A DNA stretch of 64,000 bases from Rhodobacteraceae bacterium UBA6796 (GTDB taxonomy: Bacteria > Pseudomonadota > Alphaproteobacteria > Rhodobacterales > Rhodobacteraceae), in contig DKFM01000001.1 in assembly GCA_002452815.1 (NCBI GenBank), positions 62,001 to 126,000 of the forward strand, written 5' to 3'. Under the pieces are notes generated by a model, which was given only the letters and a program-made list of their open reading frames with translations, had not been told where the DNA came from and did not search any database. Below are positions 10,036-19,127 of this stretch, piece after piece (positions within the stretch are counted from its first letter, which is position 1; each line of letters opens with the position of its first letter). Position numbers and translations under genes: made by a program.

Positions 10036-11319
10036 ATGACAGGGATCAAGAAATACATGCTCAGCGCCGCCATGGCCACGCTGTTCACCGCAGGCGGTGC
10101 GCTGGCCGAAGGCGACACCATCAAGGTGGGGGTGCTGCATTCACTGACCGGGACGATGGCGATTTCGGAAACGACGCTGAAAGACACCGTCCTGATGATG
10201 GTCGACGAGCAGAACGCCAAGGGCGGCGTGCTGGGCAAGCAGCTTGAGGCGGTGGTGGTCGACCCTGCCTCGGACTGGCCGCTGTTTGCGGAAAAAGCGC
10301 GCGAACTGCTGACCGTCGACAAGGTCGATGTGATGTTCGGCTGCTGGACCTCGGTCAGCCGCAAATCGGTGCTGCCGGTGATCGAAGAGCTGAACGGCCT
10401 GCTGTTCTATCCGGTGCAATACGAGGGCGAGGAATCGTCGAAGAACGTGTTCTACACGGGCGCCGCGCCGAACCAGCAGGCGATCCCGGCGGTGGACTAT
10501 TTCCTTGAAGAGCTGGGCGTCGAGAAATTCGCGCTTCTGGGCACCGACTATGTCTATCCGCGCACCACGAACAACATCCTCGAGGCCTATCTGAAGGGCA
10601 AGGGCATCGCCGCCGAGGATATCTTCGTCAACTACACCCCCTTCGGGCATTCCGACTGGTCGAAAATCGTGGCCGACGTCAAGGCCCTGGGCGCCGACGG
10701 CAAGAAGGTGGGCGTGATTTCCACCATCAACGGCGACGCCAATATCGGCTTCTACAAGGAACTGGCCGCGGCGGGGATTTCGGCCGATGACATCCCGGTC
10801 GTGGCCTTCTCGGTCGGCGAAGAGGAGCTGTCGGGTCTGGATACCACCAACCTCGTGGGGCATCTGGCCGCCTGGAACTATTTCGAAACCGCCGAAAGCC
10901 CCGCCAACGAAGAATTCATCAAGGCCTGGAAGGCCCGCATGGGTGAAAACCGTGTGACCAACGACCCGATGGAAGCCACCTACATCGGCTTCAACATGTG
11001 GGTGAATGCGGTCGAGGCAGCGGGCACGACCGATGTCGATGCCGTCGAGAAAGCGATGATTGGTCAGACGTTCCCGAACCTGACCGGCTCGACCGCGGAA
11101 ATGCTGCCCAACCACCATCTGACCAAGCCGGTTCTGATCGGCGAGATCCGGGCCGATGGCCAGTTCGACATCATCAGCCAGACCGACCCGGTGCCGGGCG
11201 ATGCCTGGACCGACTACCTGCCGGAATCGGCGGTGCTGGAATCGGATTGGAAGGATCTGGGCTGCGGGATGTATAACACCGAGACCAAGACCTGCGTTCA
11301 GTTGAAATCGAACTACTGA
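10036..11319 (+). CDS. urtA: Urea ABC transporter, periplasmic binding protein
   Basis: 427 residues with a cleavable signal peptide (KKYMLSAAMATLFTAGGALA) followed by EGDTIKVGVLHSLTGTMA, the start of the UrtA/AmiC-type type-1 binding fold. Later blocks FGCWTSVSRKSVLPV and LFYPVQYEGEE are characteristic of UrtA as opposed to branched-chain amino-acid binders. It precedes urtBCDE and directly follows the urease operon, which supports urea as the substrate. A GAGGGA ribosome site precedes the ATG, and a stem-loop between urtA and urtB probably favours urtA expression. Confidence 0.97.
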   Translation: MTGIKKYMLSAAMATLFTAGGALAEGDTIKVGVLHSLTGTMAISETTLKDTVLMMVDEQNAKGGVLGKQLEAVVVDPASDWPLFAEKARELLTVDKVDVMFGCWTSVSRKSVLPVIEELNGLLFYPVQYEGEESSKNVFYTGAAPNQQAIPAVDYFLEELGVEKFALLGTDYVYPRTTNNILEAYLKGKGIAAEDIFVNYTPFGHSDWSKIVADVKALGADGKKVGVISTINGDANIGFYKELAAAGISADDIPVVAFSVGEEELSGLDTTNLVGHLAAWNYFETAESPANEEFIKAWKARMGENRVTNDPMEATYIGFNMWVNAVEAAGTTDVDAVEKAMIGQTFPNLTGSTAEMLPNHHLTKPVLIGEIRADGQFDIISQTDPVPGDAWTDYLPESAVLESDWKDLGCGMYNTETKTCVQLKSNY

Positions 11320-11327
11320 TTTCACAA

Positions 11328-11354
11328 GGGAGGGGGCGCATGCCGCCCCTTCCC
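11328..11354 (+). other. Intercistronic hairpin between urtA and urtB
   Basis: GGGAGGGGGCG / CGCCCCTTCCC, 11 bp with one G-T wobble, and loop CATGC, starting 9 bases after the urtA stop. It has no U-tract. Such stem-loops after binding-protein genes commonly protect the upstream message or reduce read-through. An ATG at 11340 lies in the loop and is therefore a poor urtB start. Confidence 0.65.
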
Positions 11355-11381
11355 CTCATTTCCAGGACTTCGGGGGCAGGA

Positions 11382-13364
11382 ATGCGCACCACTTTTCTGG
11401 CGCTGATGGCAAGCCTGTGCCTCGCGCTGCCCGGCTTTGCGCAAGACACAGCGCCCCAGCCTCAGACGACGGACCTTAGCCAGCCCGCGCTGACCGGCCT
11501 TGCCGCCGTTCTTGCCGCCCATGCTGATCAGATCGCAAAACCCTCGCGTCAGACCATCGGTCCGGTGATTGCCGCCATCGGCGCTGCAGGGCCGGGCGCC
11601 CCCGCCTTTTTGGAGGCCTGGGCTGACAAGCGTGTGGGTCAACGCAAGGACGGCGCGTTCTTCCTGATCGAGAAGACCGGTGACGGCTATGCCCTGATCG
11701 ATCCGATGACGGGCACGCCCGCCGGCACCGCGCCGAAAGCCGAGATCACCGAACTGAAACCGAATTCCGGCGTGCGCGGGCTGATCGCCTCGGCGCTGGT
11801 CGAATTTCAATTGATGGACCCGGACCCGGCGAAACGGCAGGCCGCGATGGACAGTCTGGCGCGTGACGGCGGGCCCGAACATCTGGAACCGCTGCGCGCC
11901 GCCATCGAGGGCGAGACCGACCCCGCGATCCGCGCCCAGAAAGAGCGGCTAGAACGGCTGCTGACGATCCGCTTCGGCGCGACCAGCGAAAAGCGTGTGG
12001 CCGCGATCGAAAGCTTCGGTGCCGATCTGGGCCTCGATCTGCGTGGCGCGCTGAACCCGATCCTTGTGACCAGGCGCACAGCCTTTGTCGATGCGCCCTC
12101 GGGGAATATCGCGGCCGAACTGCGCGCCCCACGCCAGATTTCCGAAGACGAAGCCTATAAGCTGTTGGTTTCCCAAGGCCTTGCGCCTGCGCGCCTGACC
12201 CGTGCCGATCTGCGCGCCGCGCTTGAGGCGCATATCGAAAACGGGACGGTCGGCGGTTTCGCCCTTGCCGATCTGGACAGCCCCGCTGCCCGCGACGCCG
12301 CCTATACCGCGCTGGAACAGGCCGGCACCGTGCCCGCCGCCGCCACCGATGACGAGGTTGCCGCCGCTGTCGCCGCGCACCGTTATGCCGATGTCTATGC
12401 CGAGCCCGACGCCGCCGTGACCGATGCCGCGCGCACCGCGATGAAACGCATCACGCTCAAGGTCGATGCGATGCAAATGGCCGATCTAGGGCTTGATGCG
12501 CTCTCGCTCGCCTCGATCTATTTTCTGGCGGCGATCGGCTTGGCTATCACCTTCGGCGTGATGCGGGTCATCAACATGGCGCATGGCGAGTTCATCACCA
12601 TGGGCGCCTATACCGGCTATGTCGTGCAGCAATTCATCGCCGACTACACCGTGTCGATCCTGGTCGCGCTGCCGCTGGCCTTCGCGGTCACCTTCCTGGC
12701 CGGCGTCGCGATGGAGCGTCTGGTGATCCGCCACCTTTATAAACGCCCGCTGGAAACGCTGCTCGCGACCTTCGGCATCTCGATCGCGCTGCAACAGATC
12801 TTCAAGAACGTCTTCGGCACGCAGGCGCGGCCGCTGACCTCGCCGGGCTGGCTCGATGGCGCCTGGGTGCTGAACGACGTGGTTTCAATCAGCTATATCC
12901 GCATCGCGATCTTCGTTCTGGCGCTGATCTTCCTGGGGGTGTTCCTGTTCATCATGAACCGCACGCGACTGGGGCTCGAGGTGCGCGCGGTCACGCAAAA
13001 CCCCTCGATGGCGGCCTCGATGGGCATCAACCCCGACCGCATCAATATGCTGACCTTCGGGCTCGGTTCGGGCATCGCGGGGATTGCGGGGGTGGCAATC
13101 GGGCTGTTTGCCAAGGTCACCTCGGAACTCGGGTCGGATTACATCGTGCAGTCCTTCATGACGGTGGTCGTCGGCGGTGTGGGCAATATCTGGGGCACTC
13201 TGGCGGGGGCCACGCTGAACGGCACGCTGCAAAAGGGGATCGAGTGGCTGAACCCCTCGAACACGCTCGCCGCCCAAACCTACATGATCCTCTTCATCAT
13301 CGTCTTCATCCAGTTCCGGCCGCGGGGGATCATCGCCCTCAAGGGCCGCGCCGCGGGGGATTGA
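11382..13364 (+). CDS. urtB: Urea ABC transporter permease UrtB, long form
   Basis: About 660 residues. It begins with a signal peptide (MRTTFLALMASLCLALPGFAQ), then a soluble, presumably periplasmic region of about 365 residues rich in Ala and Glu. A LIV-type permease domain follows, starting at ADLGLDALSLASIYF with about eight helices and the motif VINMAHGEFITMGAY. The long N-terminal extension is seen in other proteobacterial UrtB proteins; its role is unknown. I chose ATG 11382 (GCAGGA upstream) rather than 11340 because it starts a clean signal peptide and the earlier ATG is in a hairpin loop. Confidence 0.95.
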   Translation: MRTTFLALMASLCLALPGFAQDTAPQPQTTDLSQPALTGLAAVLAAHADQIAKPSRQTIGPVIAAIGAAGPGAPAFLEAWADKRVGQRKDGAFFLIEKTGDGYALIDPMTGTPAGTAPKAEITELKPNSGVRGLIASALVEFQLMDPDPAKRQAAMDSLARDGGPEHLEPLRAAIEGETDPAIRAQKERLERLLTIRFGATSEKRVAAIESFGADLGLDLRGALNPILVTRRTAFVDAPSGNIAAELRAPRQISEDEAYKLLVSQGLAPARLTRADLRAALEAHIENGTVGGFALADLDSPAARDAAYTALEQAGTVPAAATDDEVAAAVAAHRYADVYAEPDAAVTDAARTAMKRITLKVDAMQMADLGLDALSLASIYFLAAIGLAITFGVMRVINMAHGEFITMGAYTGYVVQQFIADYTVSILVALPLAFAVTFLAGVAMERLVIRHLYKRPLETLLATFGISIALQQIFKNVFGTQARPLTSPGWLDGAWVLNDVVSISYIRIAIFVLALIFLGVFLFIMNRTRLGLEVRAVTQNPSMAASMGINPDRINMLTFGLGSGIAGIAGVAIGLFAKVTSELGSDYIVQSFMTVVVGGVGNIWGTLAGATLNGTLQKGIEWLNPSNTLAAQTYMILFIIVFIQFRPRGIIALKGRAAGD

Positions 13365-13380
13365 TCCCATGTCCGACCTC

Positions 13381-13436
13381 TCCCTTTCTTTCTGGTTCAA
13401 ATATCCCGCGGGGGTCCGGGGGCGCGAAGCCCCCGG
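13381..13436 (-). repeat. Dispersed intergenic element, copy A (urtB-urtC gap)
   Basis: Read on the minus strand: an 8-bp hairpin (CCGGGGGC / GCCCCCGG), then ACCCCCGCGGG, then a tail ATATTTGAACCAGAAAG. The same layout recurs at 59005-59056 and, as inverted pairs, at 38564-38704 and 53926-53979. It fills most of the 93-bp gap between urtB and urtC, just before the urtC ribosome site. Confidence 0.8.
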
Positions 13437-13457
13437 CCCGCGACAGGAGGCACAGGC

Positions 13458-14687
13458 ATGAAACCCGGGTCCCTTGCGAAAAACCCCTCGGTCCTGACCT
13501 TCCTGCTGGTGCTGGCGGTCTTTACGCTGGGCGTCACCGTCCTGTCGGATGCCTATGGCTCGGGCCTGATCTCCACCTCCATGGTCAAGACGCTCGGCAA
13601 GACGCTGTGCCTGTGCCTGATCGCCATCGCGATGGATCTGATCTGGGGCTACACCGGCATCCTCAGCCTCGGGCATTTCGCCTTCTTCGGGCTGGGCGGC
13701 TATATGGTCGGCATGTGGCTGATGTTCGCGCGCACGCGCGACATCGTGCTGTCCTCGGCAGGGGGGGCCTTGCCGATGACCCCGCAGGAATTGTCGGATG
13801 CCATCGCCACGCAGATCTTCGGCGTGGTCGGCACCTCGGAACTGCCTGCGGTCTGGGCCTTCGCGGGCTCGTTGCCCGCGCAGTTGGCGCTGGTGGTGCT
13901 GGTGCCGGGCATCCTGGCCTTCGTCTTTGGCTGGCTGGCGTTCCACAGCCGCGTCACCGGCGTTTACCTCTCGATCCTGACCCAGGCGATGACGCTGGCG
14001 CTGTCGCTTTACCTGTTCCAGAACGACAGCGGCCTGCGCGGCAACAACGGGCTGTCGGGGCTGCAAAACATCCCGGGGCTCGAGGCCGCAGGGCAGGACG
14101 CGCTTTCGGTCTGGTTCCTCTGGGCCTCGGCGCTGGCGCTGGCCCTAGGCTACATGCTGGCCAGCTTCATCGTCTCGGGCAAGTTCGGCTCGGTCATCCG
14201 CGGCATCCGCGATGACGAGGCCCGCGTGCGCTTCCTCGGCTATTCGGTCGAAAGCTACAAACTCTTCGTCTTCACGCTGACCGCGGTGATCGCGGCCATC
14301 GCGGGGGCGCTCTATTACCCGCAGGCGGGCATCATCAACCCCGCCGAAATGGCGCCGATCGCCTCGATCTACCTGGCGGTCTGGGTGGCCATCGGCGGGC
14401 GCGGGCGGCTTTACGGCGCGGTCGTGGGCGCGGCCTTCGTCAGCCTGGTCTCGACCTGGTTCACCGGCGGGCGCGTGCCCGATCTGAACCTGGGCTTCTA
14501 CACCATCAAATGGGTCGACTGGTGGTCGGTCCTGCTGGGGCTCAGCTTCGTTCTGGTCACGCTGTTCGCGCCCAAGGGCCTGGCCGGGCTTGTCGATCTG
14601 GCGCAGGGCCTGCGCAGCCCGCGCCGGGGCGGCACGCCGCTTGGCCCCGACGATGGCGCCTTGCAGGAGCGGGAGGCGGTGGAATGA
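13458..14687 (+). CDS. urtC: Urea ABC transporter permease UrtC
   Basis: 409-residue LivM-type inner-membrane permease with about ten hydrophobic segments. It has GYTGILSLGHFAFFGLGGYMVG near the N-terminus and the cytoplasmic coupling segment GSVIRGIRDDEARVRFLGY that contacts the ATPases. It forms the channel with UrtB. A strong ribosome site (ACAGGAGG) precedes the ATG. Its last codons overlap urtD (ATGA). The C-terminal tail after LVDLAQGL is hydrophilic. Confidence 0.96.
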   Translation: MKPGSLAKNPSVLTFLLVLAVFTLGVTVLSDAYGSGLISTSMVKTLGKTLCLCLIAIAMDLIWGYTGILSLGHFAFFGLGGYMVGMWLMFARTRDIVLSSAGGALPMTPQELSDAIATQIFGVVGTSELPAVWAFAGSLPAQLALVVLVPGILAFVFGWLAFHSRVTGVYLSILTQAMTLALSLYLFQNDSGLRGNNGLSGLQNIPGLEAAGQDALSVWFLWASALALALGYMLASFIVSGKFGSVIRGIRDDEARVRFLGYSVESYKLFVFTLTAVIAAIAGALYYPQAGIINPAEMAPIASIYLAVWVAIGGRGRLYGAVVGAAFVSLVSTWFTGGRVPDLNLGFYTIKWVDWWSVLLGLSFVLVTLFAPKGLAGLVDLAQGLRSPRRGGTPLGPDDGALQEREAVE

Positions 14688-15424
14688 ATCACCTTCTGGA
14701 AGTGTCCGGCATTTCCGTCAGTTTCGACGGGTTCCGCGCGATCAACAACCTCAGCTTTTCCATCGGCACGGCCGAGCTGCGCGCGATCATCGGGCCCAAT
14801 GGCGCGGGCAAGACCACCTTCATGGACATCGTCACCGGCAAGACCCGCCCCGATGAAGGCCGCGTGATCTGGGGCGAGAAATCGACAAATCTGCTGAAAC
14901 TGAACGAGGCGAAAATCGCCCGCGCCGGCATCGGCCGCAAGTTCCAGCGCCCCACCGTGTTCGAGGATCAATCGGTCGCCGAAAACCTGATGATGGCGCT
15001 GAAAGCCAATCGCGCGCCCTGGAAGGTGCTGTTCTGGCGCCCGGCCCCCGCTGATCATGCCAGGGTCGCCGCGCTGGCGGAACAGGTCGGGCTGGGGGAC
15101 AGCCTTGAACGGAAATCCGGGGAACTGTCGCACGGGCAGAAACAATGGCTCGAAATCGGCATGCTGCTGGCGCAAGAGCCACGGCTGTTGCTGGTCGACG
15201 AACCCGCCGCCGGTATGACGCTGGCCGAGCGCGAGCAGACCACCGCGCTGCTGGTCGATCTGGCGCGCTCGCGCGCGGTGGTGGTCGTGGAACACGACAT
15301 GGATTTTGTGCGACGACTGGGCTGCAAGGTCACGGTTCTGCACGAAGGCTCGGTGCTGGCCGAGGGCTCGCTCGATCATGTGACCTCGAACCCGAAGGTC
15401 ATCGAAGTTTATCTGGGGCGGTAA
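14684..15424 (+). CDS. urtD: Urea ABC transporter ATPase UrtD
   Basis: 246 residues, LivG-type. Walker A GPNGAGKTT (37-45), ABC signature LSHGQ (148-152; the usual second Gly is His, common in UrtD), Walker B LLLVDEP (168-174), followed by the UrtD-typical AAGMT. It energises the UrtBC permease together with UrtE. The start overlaps the urtC stop as ATGA, which fixes the start codon and implies translational coupling; longer readings are shadows of urtC. Confidence 0.97.
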   Translation: MNHLLEVSGISVSFDGFRAINNLSFSIGTAELRAIIGPNGAGKTTFMDIVTGKTRPDEGRVIWGEKSTNLLKLNEAKIARAGIGRKFQRPTVFEDQSVAENLMMALKANRAPWKVLFWRPAPADHARVAALAEQVGLGDSLERKSGELSHGQKQWLEIGMLLAQEPRLLLVDEPAAGMTLAEREQTTALLVDLARSRAVVVVEHDMDFVRRLGCKVTVLHEGSVLAEGSLDHVTSNPKVIEVYLGR

Positions 15425-15427
15425 GAT

Positions 15428-16123
15428 ATGCTGAAAACAAAGGGGCTTACGCTCCACTATGGCGGCTCTCAGATCTTGTATGGCATCGACATGGAGGCCC
15501 GCGCGGGCGAGGTGACCTGCATCATGGGCACCAATGGCGTGGGCAAGACGTCGCTCTTGAAGGCAATCTCGGGCACCCATCCGCGTTCGGGCGGGGAGGT
15601 GGTCTTTGATGGCGAGAGCTTGGGAAAGCTGCCGCCGCAGGCGATGGCGCGGCGCGGTCTGGGCTATGTGCCGCAAGGGCGGATGATCTTTCCGCTGCTG
15701 ACGGTGCAGGAAAATATGGAAACCGCCTTCGCCTGCCTGCCGCGGTCGGAACATTTCATCCCCGATGAAATCTATGAATTGTTTCCGATCCTGAAGGAAT
15801 TCCTGCATCGCCGTGGCGGCGATCTGTCGGGCGGGCAGCAGCAGCAGCTGGCGATTGCCCGGGCGATGCTGATGAAGCCGAAGCTGCTGCTGCTGGATGA
15901 ACCGACCGAAGGCATCCAGCCCAATATCATCCAGCAAATCGGCCGCGTGATCGCCTATCTGCGCGAGAAGGGCGATATGGCGATCATTCTGGTCGAGCAA
16001 TATTTCGATTTCGCCCATGATCTTGGGGATCGGTTCTATGTGCTCAAGCGCGGCGCGGTGGCGATGGAGGGCACCAAGACCACGCTCACCCGCGAGGCGC
16101 TGCGCGAGGTGGTCAGCGTCTGA
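15428..16123 (+). CDS. urtE: Urea ABC transporter ATPase UrtE
   Basis: 231 residues, LivF-type. Walker A GTNGVGKTS (34-42), Q-loop segment VPQGRMIFP, signature LSGGQ (133-137), Walker B LLLLDEP (153-159) and the UrtE-characteristic TEGIQPNIIQQI that follows. It begins 3 bases after the urtD stop and closes the urt operon. It is convergent with the UbiH-like gene, only 11 bases away and with no obvious terminator between. Confidence 0.97.
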   Translation: MLKTKGLTLHYGGSQILYGIDMEARAGEVTCIMGTNGVGKTSLLKAISGTHPRSGGEVVFDGESLGKLPPQAMARRGLGYVPQGRMIFPLLTVQENMETAFACLPRSEHFIPDEIYELFPILKEFLHRRGGDLSGGQQQQLAIARAMLMKPKLLLLDEPTEGIQPNIIQQIGRVIAYLREKGDMAIILVEQYFDFAHDLGDRFYVLKRGAVAMEGTKTTLTREALREVVSV

Positions 16124-16134
16124 GGGGCGTCCGC

Positions 16135-17340
16135 TCAGCGCACCCCCAAGCCCGCCTTCATCAGCGTCTTGCGCACCGGGGCCAGGCTGTAAAGCGTGCC
16201 AAGGGCCGCTGCGCGCAGGTCGCGCAGCGGGCGCAGGCCCACCATCGAGGCACGGTTGAGCATGTCGATGCCGATTTCGCGTGCTTTCACCTCGGGCCAG
16301 CGGCGGCGGTTATAGGCCGCGAGCATCGCCGGTTCGCCGATATGGGCGGGGTCTTTGTCGCACAGCCGCAGCAGGCAGGTCAGATCCGCCAGGCTCATAT
16401 TCAGCCCCTGCGCGCCGATCGGCGGGATGACATGCGCGGCCTCGGCGATCAGCGCCACGCGCTGCGCGGTGAAACGTTCGGCGATCTGCGTCATCATCGG
16501 CCAGACAGAGCGCGGCGTGACCAGCGAAAGCGGCCCCAGCACCCCGGTCGAACGTTCGTTCATCGCGGCCTCGAATTCGGCCACAGGCAGGGCGGCCAGA
16601 CGTTCTGCCTCGGCGCCGCGTTCCATCCAGACAATTGCAGAGGAATGCTTGCCGTCCCGGTCGGGCAGCGGCACCAGCGTGAAGGGCCCGCCCGAGCGGT
16701 GAATCTCGGTCGAAACATTGTTGTGCGGCAACGGGTGCGTGACCGCGAAGGCCAGCGCCTTCTGCCCGTAGCGTGTTGTTTTCACGGAAATTCCGGCGGC
16801 TTCGCGGATGAAGGAGTTGCGCCCATCCGCCGCCACGACCAGCCGGGCATGCACGCGTGTGCCGTCCGACAGTGTCACCTCGGCGCCCGCGTCGCGGGTC
16901 ATCAGGCCGGTGGTGGCAACGCCGGGCCGGAAATCGACCAGCGGCAATTCGGCCAGACGGGCCACCATCTCACGGCGCAGCAGCCAGTTTTGCAGGTTCC
17001 AGCCGAAGGGCTCGTCCGAGATGTCGGCGGCGTTGAAATCGCGCGTCAGCCGCGCTTCGGATTTCGCACCGCCAGCGTCGATGATCCGCATGATCTGGAG
17101 CGGCGCGGCGTAGGGCGCCAGCCGTTGCCAAAGCCCCGAGGCCTCGAGCACCCCGCGCGAGGGGTGCAGGAAGGCGGTGGTGCGCATGTCGGCGCCCGCC
17201 TCATCCTCGGCGGTGACGGGCGGTGTCGGGTCGACGCAGATCGTCGTGAACCCCGCGGCCCCGAAGGCGGCGGCTGCGGTCAAGCCGGCGACACCGCCGC
17301 CGGAGATCAGGATATCGGTCTGGACAGGTTGCTCAGCCAT
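16135..17340 (-). CDS. UbiH/UbiF/VisC-family FAD-dependent hydroxylase
   Basis: 401 residues. Aromatic hydroxylase family acting on ubiquinone-ring precursors in aerobic bacteria; which ring position cannot be told here. Motifs: N-terminal FAD-binding ISGGGVAGLTAA (12-23), the middle DG motif RLVVAADGRNSFIREAAG, and the second FAD motif VALIAEAAHVIPPIGAQGLNMSL. In the last, the usual GDAAH reads AEAAH, a deviation seen in some alphaproteobacterial members. It stands alone on the minus strand. Function is assigned at family level only. Confidence 0.88.
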   Translation of the reverse strand: MAEQPVQTDILISGGGVAGLTAAAAFGAAGFTTICVDPTPPVTAEDEAGADMRTTAFLHPSRGVLEASGLWQRLAPYAAPLQIMRIIDAGGAKSEARLTRDFNAADISDEPFGWNLQNWLLRREMVARLAELPLVDFRPGVATTGLMTRDAGAEVTLSDGTRVHARLVVAADGRNSFIREAAGISVKTTRYGQKALAFAVTHPLPHNNVSTEIHRSGGPFTLVPLPDRDGKHSSAIVWMERGAEAERLAALPVAEFEAAMNERSTGVLGPLSLVTPRSVWPMMTQIAERFTAQRVALIAEAAHVIPPIGAQGLNMSLADLTCLLRLCDKDPAHIGEPAMLAAYNRRRWPEVKAREIGIDMLNRASMVGLRPLRDLRAAALGTLYSLAPVRKTLMKAGLGVR

Positions 17341-17407
17341 GGGGCCCTCCGTTTGCGCGCATCTTAGCGAGGCGCGCGCAGAAGGCCAGTGCCGCGCGGT
17401 CGCAGGC

Positions 17408-17596
17408 TCAGCTGCCGGCGGTCAGCAGCACCAGAAACGCCAGAATCACCCAGGTCGCGCCAACCGCGGCCAGGATCAGACCGCCCAGCCCCATGGTGGC
17501 GATCAGGCCGCCGGTGAGGACGAGGATCGCGGCCGCCAGCAGATACATGGTCGAGGCTTTGATTTGTTTGTGTTCGGTTTCGGTGGTGGTGGCCAT
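17408..17596 (-). CDS. Small two-helix membrane protein, unknown
   Basis: 62 residues: a short hydrophilic Thr/Glu/Lys-rich head (ATTTETEHKQIKAS) and two hydrophobic stretches separated by GGL, so probably an inner-membrane hairpin. A GGGAGA ribosome site lies 8 bases before the ATG. It lies downstream of the HAD phosphatase gene on the same strand with a 110-bp gap. I recognise no family. Confidence 0.65.
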   Translation of the reverse strand: MATTTETEHKQIKASTMYLLAAAILVLTGGLIATMGLGGLILAAVGATWVILAFLVLLTAGS

Positions 17597-17706
17597 AGCA
17601 GAATCTCCCGTAGCTATCTCCCAGATAGTCGGGCTGTCTTAACGACAGATGAGGCACGTTGAAACAGTGCAGGGATTTTGCGGGTGCAGCAAATTGCCGC
17701 ACTGTG

Positions 17707-18357
17707 TCAGCGATGCCGCAGCGCAGCCAGGAAACGGGGCAGATCGGCGGTGTGGTGCTGGATATGTGCGCCGGGCGCGCGGTCTGGCGCAACATGGACC
17801 GTGCGCATGCCCATTGCATGAGGCGCGGCCAGATTGCGCGGATCGTCTTCGAACATCGCGGCCTGACGCGGGCGGATGCCAGCCTTGGCAAAGACGGTCT
17901 CGAAGGCGCGGGCATCGGGTTTGGGGTGAAAATCGGCGTGTTCGACGCCGTAGATGCCGTCAAACAGCCCGCTCAGCCCGCGCGCGGCCAGCACCCGTTC
18001 GGCATAGGGCGCGCAGCCGTTGGTGTAGACGATCTTGCGCCCGGGCAATGCCGCTATGCCCGCGCGCAGCGCCGGATCCGGGGTCAGATGATCGAGCGAG
18101 ATATCGTGCACCTCGGTCAGATAGGGGCCGGGATCGACGCCGTGTTCATGCATCAGCCCGGCCAGAGTGGTGCCGTAAAGCCGCCAGTAATGATCGCGCA
18201 GGTGGTCGGCCTCGGGGCGTGCGACGCCCAGGGCCTGCATCACGAAGGCGGTCATCTTGACTTCGATCTGGTCGAACAGCCGCGCTTCGGGCGGGTAAAG
18301 CGTGTTGTCGAGGTCGAAGACCCAGTCGGTGACATGTGCGAAATCTTGTGCGGGCAT
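17707..18357 (-). CDS. HAD-superfamily pyrimidine 5'-nucleotidase-like phosphatase
   Basis: 216 residues. HAD motif I FDLDNTLYPP (nucleophile D15, acid D17), motif II KIVYTNG, a HPKPD lysine block for motif III and FEDDPRNL for motif IV. DLDNTLY with a mostly helical cap is typical of the SDT1/PpnN-like pyrimidine 5'-nucleotidase subgroup, which dephosphorylates UMP/CMP or damaged nucleotides. It is divergent from a GntR regulator. Substrate is inferred from family only. Confidence 0.85.
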   Translation of the reverse strand: MPAQDFAHVTDWVFDLDNTLYPPEARLFDQIEVKMTAFVMQALGVARPEADHLRDHYWRLYGTTLAGLMHEHGVDPGPYLTEVHDISLDHLTPDPALRAGIAALPGRKIVYTNGCAPYAERVLAARGLSGLFDGIYGVEHADFHPKPDARAFETVFAKAGIRPRQAAMFEDDPRNLAAPHAMGMRTVHVAPDRAPGAHIQHHTADLPRFLAALRHR

Positions 18358-18461
18358 GGCGCGACGCTACCCCGGCGCGACGGCGGGGGCAATCGACTTT
18401 GCCGCGTATTGCCGACTTGTCAGCGCGCGGGGCGCAGCCTAGGGTTTGCGCCTTGAAGGGC

Positions 18462-19115
18462 ATGTCGGGACGATCCATGCAGAAAGACGCATATACGATG
18501 ATCCTGGAGGCGATCGACGCGGGCGCCTATCGCCCGGGCGACCGTCTGGTGGAATCGGAACTGGCCGAGAGGTTCGGCGTGTCGCGCACCCCGGTGCGCG
18601 AGGCGTTGCAGCGGCTGGAAACGCAAAGCATGCTGGCACGCGACGGTCGTTCGCTGATCGTGGCCTCGCTCGATCATAATCAGTTGGCCGAGCTGTATGT
18701 CGTGCGCACCGAGCTGGAGGCGCTGGCCGCGCGGCTGGCGGCGAAACATGCCGCCCCCGAGGAGGTGCGCGTTCTGCAGGAAATGATCGACGAGGACCGC
18801 GCGCAGATCGGCGATCCGGTGGCACTGAGCCGGGCGAACAAGCGCTTTCACAAGCAGATCCATCTGGCCTCGCACAACCGCTATCTGGTGCAGCAGCTGG
18901 ACCTTGTGCATCGCTCGATGGCGCTGCTGGCGACGACTTCGCTGGCCGCTGAAGGCCGGGGCGAGACCGCGCTGGCCGAGCATCAGGCGATTGTCGATGC
19001 GATCCGGTCGGGCGACGAAGACGGCGCGGCGACAGCGCTGCGCGCGCATATCTCGAAGGCGTTCGAGACGCGGCTGAAACTCGACGCGGCAGGCGGGCGC
19101 AAGGGCCGCGGCTAG
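18462..19115 (+). CDS. GntR-family regulator, FCD (FadR-type) subfamily
   Basis: About 217 residues. N-terminal winged helix with GAYRPGDRLVESELAERF and VSRTPVREALQRLE, then a C-terminal all-helical FCD domain with the His-based metal/ligand positions (FHKQIHLASHN, EHQAI, LRAHI). Such regulators respond to small organic acids. The ATG at 18462 has an AAGG upstream; 18477 is an alternative giving five fewer residues, while longer readings to 18336 overlap the divergent HAD gene. The target genes are not evident. Confidence 0.88.
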   Translation: MSGRSMQKDAYTMILEAIDAGAYRPGDRLVESELAERFGVSRTPVREALQRLETQSMLARDGRSLIVASLDHNQLAELYVVRTELEALAARLAAKHAAPEEVRVLQEMIDEDRAQIGDPVALSRANKRFHKQIHLASHNRYLVQQLDLVHRSMALLATTSLAAEGRGETALAEHQAIVDAIRSGDEDGAATALRAHISKAFETRLKLDAAGGRKGRG

Positions 19116-19124
19116 GCGCGGCCC
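19103..19124. terminator. Possible bidirectional hairpin between convergent genes
   Basis: An 8-bp stem GGGCCGCG / CGCGGCCC with a 6-nt loop enclosing the GntR stop codon, facing the end of the glycosyltransferase gene. No U-tract on either strand, so termination is uncertain. Confidence 0.4.
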
Positions 19125-19127
19125 CGG

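Noticed and set aside
17664..17705. Inverted arms ACAGTGC / GCACTGT downstream of the HAD phosphatase gene
   Set aside because: 7-bp arms separated by 28 bases without a U-run; not convincing as a terminator or operator.
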